From: Phycisphaeraceae bacterium | Lineage (GTDB): Bacteria > Planctomycetota > Phycisphaerae > Phycisphaerales > Phycisphaeraceae | Direction of reading: 5' to 3' | Assembly: GCA_020850375.1 (NCBI GenBank) | Contig: JADZET010000039.1 | Span: 1 to 7,925 of the forward strand | DNA: 7,925 bases | Position numbers and translations under genes: made by a program | The notes under the pieces: model-generated | The model's database searches: none | What the model was told of the DNA's origin: nothing | Seen by the model: the letters and a program-made list of their open reading frames with translations, nothing else | Part shown: one piece after another, positions 1 through 5,845 of the stretch | Layout of the letters: each line of letters begins with the position of its first letter | Position numbering within the stretch: the stretch's first letter is position 1

Positions 1-1
1 C

Positions 2-859
2 ATGACGCGTCTGATCAACAACACCAAGACCGCGCTGCTGCTCGGTGGGCTGTTCGGCCTGATCCTGCTGGTGGGCGCGCAGTTCGGCCAGCAGGGGCTC
101 ATCTTCGCGTTCATCTTCGGCGGGATGACCAACATCGCGGCCTTCTTCTTCAGCGACAAGATCGCCATCGCCTCCATGCGCGGGCAGGAGGTCGACGAGC
201 GCAGCGCCCCGGACCTGGTGACGATGATCCGCCGGCTCTCGCAGAACGCCGGCCTGCCCATGCCGCGCGTCTACATCTGCCCGCAAGACGCGCCCAACGC
301 CTTCGCCACCGGGCGCAGCCCGCGCCACGCGGCCGTGGCCGTCACGCAGGGGGCGCTGAGGCTGTTGAGCTACGACGAGCTCGAGGGCGTCATGGCTCAT
401 GAGCTGGCCCACGTCAAGAACCGCGACACACTGACGAGCACCATCGCGGCCACCATCGCCGGGGCCCTGAGCATGCTCGGGTACATGGCCTTCTGGTTCG
501 GCGGCCTGGGCGGGTCGAACAGCCGCGAGGGCGGTAACCCGCTGGTGGGCCTCCTGCTGCTGATCACCGCCCCGATCGCCGCGGCCATCATCCAGATGGC
601 CATCAGCCGCAGCCGCGAGTACGTCGCCGACGCCGACGGCGCCCGCATCGCCGGCACGCCCCACGGCCTGGCCAACGCTCTGGCCAAGCTCGAATCGATG
701 GCCAAACGCGTGCCCCTCCAGGGCGAGATGCCCGCGCAGAGCCACATGTTCATCGTCCAGCCCCTGAGCGCCGGGCAGACCATGGCCAATCTCTTCTCGA
801 CCCACCCGCCGACGGAGAAACGCATCGCCAAACTGCGTGAGATGGCCCCCCGGAATTGA
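2..859 (+). CDS. htpX: Membrane zinc metalloprotease HtpX (M48 family)
   Basis: HtpX is an integral membrane protease that degrades damaged or misfolded membrane proteins, with its active site facing the cytoplasm. The 285 residues match the usual family length. Visible features are two N-terminal hydrophobic segments (about 10-27 and 32-50), the zinc motif HELAH at 133-137 (His133 and His137 bind zinc, Glu134 is catalytic), two further hydrophobic segments (about 147-167 and 180-201), and SREYVADADGA at 203-213, whose Glu206 is the expected third zinc ligand. The conserved FSTHPPTEKRI is at 265-275. The ATG lies one base inside the window, so its ribosome binding site cannot be seen, but the N-terminus (NNTKTALLLGGLFG) looks like that of complete homologues. 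The gene converges on murD and is followed by a strong terminator. Regulation cannot be judged without the promoter. Confidence 0.96.
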   Translation: MTRLINNTKTALLLGGLFGLILLVGAQFGQQGLIFAFIFGGMTNIAAFFFSDKIAIASMRGQEVDERSAPDLVTMIRRLSQNAGLPMPRVYICPQDAPNAFATGRSPRHAAVAVTQGALRLLSYDELEGVMAHELAHVKNRDTLTSTIAATIAGALSMLGYMAFWFGGLGGSNSREGGNPLVGLLLLITAPIAAAIIQMAISRSREYVADADGARIAGTPHGLANALAKLESMAKRVPLQGEMPAQSHMFIVQPLSAGQTMANLFSTHPPTEKRIAKLREMAPRN

Positions 860-901
860 GCGTCACGGGCGATGTTGGATCAATAACTTGTGCGGAACGA
901 T

Positions 902-925
902 CCCCGGCTCACGGCCGGGGTTTTT
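902..925 (+). terminator. Rho-independent terminator of htpX, overlapping the murD 3' end
   Basis: A perfect 7-bp G+C stem (CCCCGGC at 902-908, GCCGGGG at 914-920) encloses the 5-base loop TCACG and is followed at once by five T residues (921-925). It lies 42 bases after the htpX stop. The loop contains the complement of the murD stop codon (909-911). On the - strand no T run follows the hairpin, so it should act only on htpX transcription. Confidence 0.9.
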
Positions 926-2276
926 CCTTGGGGATCGGCGAACCCTCGCCGGTGCAGCGCAGGACCAGTTCGATGAAGGCCGCGCCGCGCTGCTCGTAGT
1001 GGGTGAACTGGTCCCACGACGCGCTGGCCGTGCTCAGCAGCACCACGTCGCCGCGATGGACCCGGCCGACGATCTGGGTCACGGCATTCTCGAGGTTGCC
1101 GCAGCGGACGACCGTCCCGCCTGCCTTTTCCACGAGATCAGCGATCTTGGAGCCGGTCAGGCCGATGGTGTAGACGGCCTGGGCGTGCGTGGCCGCCTTG
1201 TGGGCCAGTGCCGTGAAGTCCGAGCCCTTGTCGTAGCCGCCGAGGATCAGGTGCGCGATGCCGGGCTCAAAACTCTCGAGGGCGAGCATCGTCGCCTCGG
1301 GCGTGGTGGCCTTGGAGTCGTTGTAGTAGCGGACGCCCTGGTGCTCGACGGCCATCTGCATGCGATGCGGCAGGCCGGCGAACTCGGCCAGGGCCTTGGC
1401 CGCAGCGACCCGGTCGACGCCGAGGATGCCCACGGCCGCCAGGGCGACGGCGGCGTTGAGCTGATTGTGCCACCCCGGAAGAAGAAGTGGCAGCGGTGGG
1501 TCCGGCGGCGCTTCGACGCGCACCACGAGGCCGGCCGGCACGCGCATGGCTTGCAGACCCGGCCCGAGCACCGCGGCGTCTTGGGGCAACTGATGCTCCA
1601 GGATCACCTGCTTGGCCGCGGCGTAGGCCTCGAAGCAGCCATGCCAGTCCAGGTGATTGGGGGTGATGTTGGTCACCACGGCCACCCCCGGCGACCAGCG
1701 CGCCGGGGCGAGGTGTTCGAGCATGAAGCTCGAGAGCTCGAGCACCACCAGGTCGTCGGGCCGGATCGTCTCGACGCGTTCGAGCAGTGACCCGCCGAGG
1801 TTGCCGCCGACGTGAACATTCTGGGCGCCAAACACCGCGACCAGCACGTGACCGATCATGGCCGTGGTGGTGGACTTGCCCGCCGAGCCGGTGACGCCGA
1901 TGACCTTCCGGGGGTCCGGGAGGCGTTCAACGAGCAGGCGGATCTCGCTGGTGATCGGCACGCCGGCCTGCCGCGCGGCCTGGAGGTAGGGATCGGTGTG
2001 CAGCGGCACGGCCGGGCTGGCCACGACCAGGTCGGCCGAGGTGAAGTCGGACTCACGATGCTCGCCCAGGCGCAGCTCCGCGCCGCAGTCGGCGATGGCG
2101 GCGAGGCTCTCGGCCAGCTCGTCCTGCTTGGCCCGGTCGGTCACGAGCACCCCGGCGCCCTGGCGGGCGAGGAAGCGCGTGACGCCGATGCCCCCGCCGA
2201 AGCGGCCCAGGCCCATCACCACCACCCGCCGCCCGGCCAGCGTCTTCGGCCGCGGCCCCTTCGCTTGCGTGGTCAT
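909..2276 (-). CDS. murD: UDP-N-acetylmuramoyl-L-alanine:D-glutamate ligase MurD
   Basis: MurD adds D-glutamate to UDP-MurNAc-L-Ala in the cytoplasm, using ATP, in peptidoglycan precursor synthesis. The 455 residues match the family. The order is: N-terminal Rossmann-like UDP-binding domain (GLGRFGGGIG, 22-31), P-loop GVTGSAGKSTT at 127-137 (Lys134), ELSSF at 180-184, NITPNHLDWHG at 203-213, the probable carbamylated lysine Lys222 in YAAAKQ, HNQLNAA at 270-276, PHRMQ at 303-307, NDSKATTPEAT at 319-329, GGYDKGSDF at 346-354 and SASWDQF at 418-424. The P-loop has Ser-Ala where most MurD proteins have Thr-Asn, and FGGGIG is longer than the usual loop. The start is supported by AAGGA at 2284-2288, seven bases upstream. 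The gene is last of the five on its strand, 63 bases after the CvpA-family gene. A MurD here implies a peptidoglycan-making cell. Confidence 0.95.
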   Translation of the reverse strand: MTTQAKGPRPKTLAGRRVVVMGLGRFGGGIGVTRFLARQGAGVLVTDRAKQDELAESLAAIADCGAELRLGEHRESDFTSADLVVASPAVPLHTDPYLQAARQAGVPITSEIRLLVERLPDPRKVIGVTGSAGKSTTTAMIGHVLVAVFGAQNVHVGGNLGGSLLERVETIRPDDLVVLELSSFMLEHLAPARWSPGVAVVTNITPNHLDWHGCFEAYAAAKQVILEHQLPQDAAVLGPGLQAMRVPAGLVVRVEAPPDPPLPLLLPGWHNQLNAAVALAAVGILGVDRVAAAKALAEFAGLPHRMQMAVEHQGVRYYNDSKATTPEATMLALESFEPGIAHLILGGYDKGSDFTALAHKAATHAQAVYTIGLTGSKIADLVEKAGGTVVRCGNLENAVTQIVGRVHRGDVVLLSTASASWDQFTHYEQRGAAFIELVLRCTGEGSPIPKEKPRP

Positions 2277-2339
2277 GGCATCATCCTTGACCCGCCGGCC
2301 TTCTTCGTGGGGCGCCTGGCCTGGGTCTTGCTCGTCCGA

Positions 2340-4055
2340 TCACTTGGCCGGCACGGTCTGGTCGACCTCCATCAGCACGCGTTCGCCGAGGCGGATCTGG
2401 TCGAGCTGGTCGCCGGGGTTGACCAGGTAGTAGATGTACAGCACGTCCTGGTCCGCAAGCTGAGTCAGGGGGATGAGGCTGGCCGAGCGGATCGTCGCTT
2501 CGGGGTCGAACCTGATCTGCTGGTCGCCGTTGGCCTTGCGCAGGACGAACCCGGTCGGCTCGTAGGACTCACGGCTGCCGGTGAGCGCCAGCGGCCCGAG
2601 CAGCGCGGCCGTCTGGACCTGCCGGCCCAGCCAGGACTGCGCGACCCGGAACACCACCTTGGCCCGCAGCAGGACCTTGCCCTTGGGCACGGCGAAGTTG
2701 GTCACCTGGGACAGGGCGCTGACCGGCCCGGCCGGCTTGGCCACGAGCTGGTCGGCGCTGACGAGCTGACCGCCCTGGAACTCGAGCCGGCCGCCGGACT
2801 GGGTGCTGATCGGGTCCGGCAGGGCGCTGGTGAACTGCGCCTCGGTGAGCTTGCGGGCCTCGGCCTGCTCGGGCGTCTCCGGCGGCGGGGGCGGCGAGCC
2901 GAGGGCGGCGATGATCCGGTCCGGCGGGGTGATCGTCGCCTCGGGCAGCGCGTGGCGCAGCCGACGGACAAGCAGGAACTTCGCCTCGCGGTCGGCCGGG
3001 ATGACGAAGACCCAGGCCACCTGCGCCTCGCGGGAAGGCTCGGCGAGCATGGCGTCGGGGTTATTGAAGGCGATGAAGCGTCGGGTCTCCTTGCCGGCCG
3101 TCTCGAGCTTCTGCTTGCGGGTTTCGCGCTCGGCCGCGGGCATGCCCGACAGGGCGAGGAACTCGGCCGCGGCCTCGGGCGTCGGCTGGATGGCGGCCAG
3201 GGGGGTGTAGGCACGGGCTTGTGGCGCGTCCTCGTCCCGCCAGGCGATGACCTGCACCTGGGCGGGGCCGAGGCGCGTGACCTCGTCCCCGTCACGCATC
3301 TCCTCGGTACGGCGGATCCGTGCCTGGACGATGATCAGCCGGTGCTCGCCGTCGCGGGCCTCGGGCCCGAGGGCGGCGAGCACCTGGGGGTCGAGACCCT
3401 GGGGGAAGGTCTTGGGCTCGAGCACGTCGAGGATCTCGATGTTGCCCGGCCAGACCAGGAAGTTGCTCTTGGGCGTCGGCCGCAGGCGGAACATCGACGG
3501 CTGCTCGTCGAGCCGGGGCAGGTAATCGCGCAGCGGCGTGCCGGTGCTGAAGGCCCCGCCCGAGAGCCGGTTGAAGAACGACGCGGCCATCCGGTCGACG
3601 GGGATCCACAGACGTGAGGGGGCGGGCTCGACCCGCCCCTCGGCGGTGATCGTCACGCGCTGCAACCCGAAGGCGTCGATCGGCAGCGGCATGAAGCCCG
3701 CGCCGATGACCACCAGCCCGCTGGTCACGATCCCCGCCGCCAGCCCGCACAGCCCGCCGCCGACGTTGTCCAGCCAGTTCATCATCGACACCTGGCGGGA
3801 GAGGAAGTGCCCCGTCAGGGCCCGGAGCATGATCGTCAGCAGCAGCAGCGGCAGCAGCAGCCCCAGCCCCCAGGCGTAGTCCTGCAGGGGGTTGAGCAGG
3901 AAGCGGACGGTGATCGGCTCCCAGACGGCCAGGGCGAGGGCGCCGACGACGATCACGCCGACGAGGTGGACCAGCGCGGGGAAGAAGCCCTGGAACACGG
4001 CCCAGACGTAGGCCATCAGGAGCAGGAAGATGATCACGGCGAAATTGGCCAGCAT
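2340..4055 (-). CDS. CvpA-family membrane protein with a large C-terminal region
   Basis: The protein has 571 residues, far longer than classical CvpA (roughly 160-180). The first 122 or so residues look like a CvpA domain: hydrophobic segments at about 4-22, 28-46, 63-80 and 99-121, with NWLDNVGGGLCGLAAGIV at 93-110 matching the typical start of the last CvpA helix. The remaining ~450 residues have no clear membrane helix. Residues 238-365 and 459-557 both begin with long hydrophobic strands (HRLIIVQARI; VLLRAKVVF) and end with a similar strand pair (VAWVFVIPADREAKFLLV; YIYYLVNPGDQLDQIRLG), suggesting two copies of a DUF4352-like beta-sandwich. A linker with five prolines (388-392, followed by ETPEQAEA) lies between them. 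The CvpA family is loosely tied to colicin V export and to envelope homeostasis; the true role here is unknown. The start is chosen for its AAAGGA and because residues turn hydrophobic right after it. It sits 55 bases after the pseudo-ATPase gene and 63 before murD. Confidence 0.8.
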   Translation of the reverse strand: MLANFAVIIFLLLMAYVWAVFQGFFPALVHLVGVIVVGALALAVWEPITVRFLLNPLQDYAWGLGLLLPLLLLTIMLRALTGHFLSRQVSMMNWLDNVGGGLCGLAAGIVTSGLVVIGAGFMPLPIDAFGLQRVTITAEGRVEPAPSRLWIPVDRMAASFFNRLSGGAFSTGTPLRDYLPRLDEQPSMFRLRPTPKSNFLVWPGNIEILDVLEPKTFPQGLDPQVLAALGPEARDGEHRLIIVQARIRRTEEMRDGDEVTRLGPAQVQVIAWRDEDAPQARAYTPLAAIQPTPEAAAEFLALSGMPAAERETRKQKLETAGKETRRFIAFNNPDAMLAEPSREAQVAWVFVIPADREAKFLLVRRLRHALPEATITPPDRIIAALGSPPPPPETPEQAEARKLTEAQFTSALPDPISTQSGGRLEFQGGQLVSADQLVAKPAGPVSALSQVTNFAVPKGKVLLRAKVVFRVAQSWLGRQVQTAALLGPLALTGSRESYEPTGFVLRKANGDQQIRFDPEATIRSASLIPLTQLADQDVLYIYYLVNPGDQLDQIRLGERVLMEVDQTVPAK

Positions 4056-4061
4056 GTCAGG

Positions 4062-4067
4062 TCCTTT
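4062..4067 (-). promoter_or_regulatory. Ribosome binding site fixing the CvpA-family start
   Basis: On the - strand AAAGGA stands six bases before the ATG at 4055. The reading frame is open for 33 more codons, up to 4154, but that extension would overlap the end of the upstream gene and encodes a polar, proline-rich stretch ahead of the first membrane helix. This site therefore supports the shorter protein. Confidence 0.7.
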
Positions 4068-4110
4068 GGCGAACGAGGGAACGGCCTGCCGGTCGGCGAT
4101 GCGCGGGACG

Positions 4111-5763
4111 CTAGGCCATCCCGCCCGCGGTGGGCCGAGCGCCGGTGAGCACACGGTTGACCTCGCTGATGGAGGTCGAACCGTCGATGACCTTCGAGAG
4201 GGCGGCCTCCTGCAGCCAGATCATCTTCTGCTGCTTGCGGAGGTAGGCGCGGAGCTGGTCCATCTGCCCCTGGCTGATGTAGGAGCGGGCCTGGTCGTCG
4301 AGGGTCATGACCTCGAAGATGGCCAGCCGGCCGCGATAGCCCATCCCCGAGCAGTCCGGGCAGACGATCGGCCGGCTGTTGACGGTGACCTTGCCCGAGG
4401 CCTTGTAGAGCTGCCCGACGCGCTCGGGCGGCAGGTTGAGCTTGCGCAGGGCCTCGGCGTCGGGGCGGTAGGCCTGCCGGCAGGTCTTGCAGAGCGTGCG
4501 GGCGAGGCGCTGGGCGACGACGGCCGAGATGGCGCCCGCCGCGGCGTAGGGCTCGCCGATCATCTTGACCATCGCCGCGAGCGCCCCGAAGGCGTCGGGC
4601 TGCTGCACGCCGGCGTAGACGCGGACCGAGCGGGCCTCGTGCACCAGGGCCTTGGCCACCTCGGAGCTCAGCGGTCGGCCGATCATGAGCACCTGCGGTG
4701 ACCGGCGGAGCGTGGCCGTGACGCGACGGGCGAGCTGCGCGTTCTCCGTGCCCGGCTCGACGACCTGGTGCTCGACGCCCTCGACCTGGTAGGCGATCTC
4801 GTCCTCGAGGGTCGTGACGTTGTGCAGGTAGGGGTCGTGCAGGTGGAGCATGCAGTAGAGCGTGGTGGTCAGCCCCTCGCTGGGCGGGGCGGAGATCAGC
4901 ACCAGCCCGCCGGTCTGGCCCATCACCGGCTCGATCACCTGCCTCTGGGCCGGCAGCAGGCCGAGCTGGTCCAGCCCGCGGGCCGAGAGCTTGGCCGGGT
5001 CGATGTGGGCGGTCAGGCGCAGCTCCGTCGGCGAGCCCTGCGTGACCAGGGCCAGCACGTGCCGGCCCTTGCCGATGGCCTCGATGGTCACGTCGCCCTG
5101 CTGCTTCTTCCGCAGGTCCTCGGTGTCCATGCGGGCGTTGGTCTTGAGGTAGTTGACCAGCGTCATCGCCGCCTTGGGCGGCAGGTCGGGCTGCTCGTAG
5201 GCGAAGCCGTCGACCATCACGCTCGCCCGCGCCTTCTGGGCGCTGACGATCAGGTCGATCCGGTCGGCCCCGCGGGGCAGGGCGAACTCGATGAGCTCCT
5301 CGAGCTTGGCGTGGGCCTCGCCCAGCGGGGTGTTGGGGGCCGGCACGTCCTTGCGGGTGCTGTCGGCCGCGACGAAGGCGACGGTGGCTCGCTTCTGGAC
5401 CTGGGCGTACTGGATCTGCCCGACCATGCCGCGAAGGCGGTCGACGGAGATCCGCCACCGCGCCGGCTCGGGCACCCGCGGGTTGCGGAAGGTGGCGTAG
5501 GCCACGAACCCGCCGCCGAGCAGGATGGCCGCCACGAGCAGACCCAGGATGAAGAAGGGCGTGATCAGCAGCAGCCAGAACGCCAGCATCGCCACGCCCA
5601 TCAGGCCCGGGTGCCACATCCACTTCGGCAGCAGGTAGTAGTCCAGGTCCTGATCGACCATGGCGAAGAGTCGTGCCCAGCCCAAGAGCAGCAGCAGCAC
5701 GATCAACGGCTTGACGAAGCTCAGCAGGAAAACCGATTCCGCCTGGGCCAGCATCGGCATCAT
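4111..5763 (-). CDS. Membrane-anchored PilB/GspE-like protein with degenerate ATPase site
   Basis: The 550-residue protein has the order of a type IV pilus/type II secretion assembly ATPase, but with an unusual N-terminus and a damaged active site. Hydrophobic segments lie at about 9-30 and 54-91 (the latter long enough for two helices). An N2-like domain follows (about 145-270, RGADRIDLIV where homologues have the RxASDIH region). The ATPase core then aligns without gaps to PilB/GspE. Walker A reads APPSEGLTTTLY at 292-303, with Leu298 in place of the catalytic lysine. The Asp box TTLEDEIAY (317-325) is partly kept. Walker B reads QVLMIGRPLS at 357-366, with Arg363 in place of glutamate. His-box histidines are replaced by Val380 and Gln387. 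The zinc-site cysteines Cys425, Cys428, Cys468 and Cys471 are kept, followed by GYRGRLAIFEVM. ATP hydrolysis is unlikely; a structural or regulatory partner for the PilT-like motor encoded just upstream is an inference. GGAGG lies five bases before the first of two adjacent ATGs. Confidence 0.85.
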   Translation of the reverse strand: MMPMLAQAESVFLLSFVKPLIVLLLLLGWARLFAMVDQDLDYYLLPKWMWHPGLMGVAMLAFWLLLITPFFILGLLVAAILLGGGFVAYATFRNPRVPEPARWRISVDRLRGMVGQIQYAQVQKRATVAFVAADSTRKDVPAPNTPLGEAHAKLEELIEFALPRGADRIDLIVSAQKARASVMVDGFAYEQPDLPPKAAMTLVNYLKTNARMDTEDLRKKQQGDVTIEAIGKGRHVLALVTQGSPTELRLTAHIDPAKLSARGLDQLGLLPAQRQVIEPVMGQTGGLVLISAPPSEGLTTTLYCMLHLHDPYLHNVTTLEDEIAYQVEGVEHQVVEPGTENAQLARRVTATLRRSPQVLMIGRPLSSEVAKALVHEARSVRVYAGVQQPDAFGALAAMVKMIGEPYAAAGAISAVVAQRLARTLCKTCRQAYRPDAEALRKLNLPPERVGQLYKASGKVTVNSRPIVCPDCSGMGYRGRLAIFEVMTLDDQARSYISQGQMDQLRAYLRKQQKMIWLQEAALSKVIDGSTSISEVNRVLTGARPTAGGMA

Positions 5764-5768
5764 GTCAA

Positions 5769-5773
5769 CCTCC
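5769..5773 (-). promoter_or_regulatory. Ribosome binding site of the PilB/GspE-like gene
   Basis: On the - strand a full GGAGG lies five bases before the ATG at 5763 and eight before the next ATG at 5760, so either methionine could be used. It is the strongest ribosome binding site in the window. A run of eight C residues (8 G on the + strand, 5776-5783) lies two bases upstream of it. Confidence 0.75.
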
Positions 5774-5801
5774 GCGGGGGGGGATCCTGGCCCTGGCCGC
5801 C

Positions 5802-5836
5802 CCGCCGACGGGCCCGCCCCGCACGGTCGTCGGCGG
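5802..5836. repeat. 9-bp inverted repeat between pilT and the PilB/GspE-like gene
   Basis: CCGCCGACG at 5802-5810 pairs perfectly with CGTCGGCGG at 5828-5836 around a 17-base loop. It begins 9 bases past the pilT stop codon in the direction of transcription. No T run follows on either strand, so it is not a standard rho-independent terminator. A role in transcript processing, pausing or stability is possible but not shown. Confidence 0.5.
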
Positions 5837-5845
5837 AAACAACTT

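Noticed and set aside
837..1790. 317-codon open frame on the + strand overlapping the htpX end
   Set aside because: It runs through the htpX terminator and lies antisense to murD; the translation resembles no known family.
1812..3617. 601-codon open frame on the + strand
   Set aside because: It lies opposite murD and the CvpA-family gene. Its translation is low-complexity (rich in Gly, Arg, Leu, Asp, His), as expected for the antisense of G+C-rich genes.
3834..3860. CAG/CGG triplet run on the + strand
   Set aside because: It encodes the leucine-rich third membrane helix of the CvpA-family protein (LLLPLLLL) with CTG codons; a similar run near 5690 encodes leucines of the first helix of the PilB/GspE-like protein. 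No separate repeat element is needed.
4056..4110. Search for a terminator or small gene between the PilB/GspE-like and CvpA-family genes
   Set aside because: No hairpin with a T run and no start with a ribosome binding site other than that of the CvpA-family gene; the 63-base gap at 2277-2339 likewise holds only the murD ribosome binding site.
4056..4154. 33-codon N-terminal extension of the CvpA-family protein
   Set aside because: It would overlap the upstream gene, adds polar proline-rich residues before the first membrane helix, and ignores the AAAGGA site before the ATG at 4055.
4034..5623. 529-codon open frame on the - strand
   Set aside because: It is a shifted reading of the PilB/GspE-like gene, full of Arg, Pro, Gly and Ala, with no recognisable motif, whereas the frame at 4111-5763 keeps the ATPase fold and zinc site.
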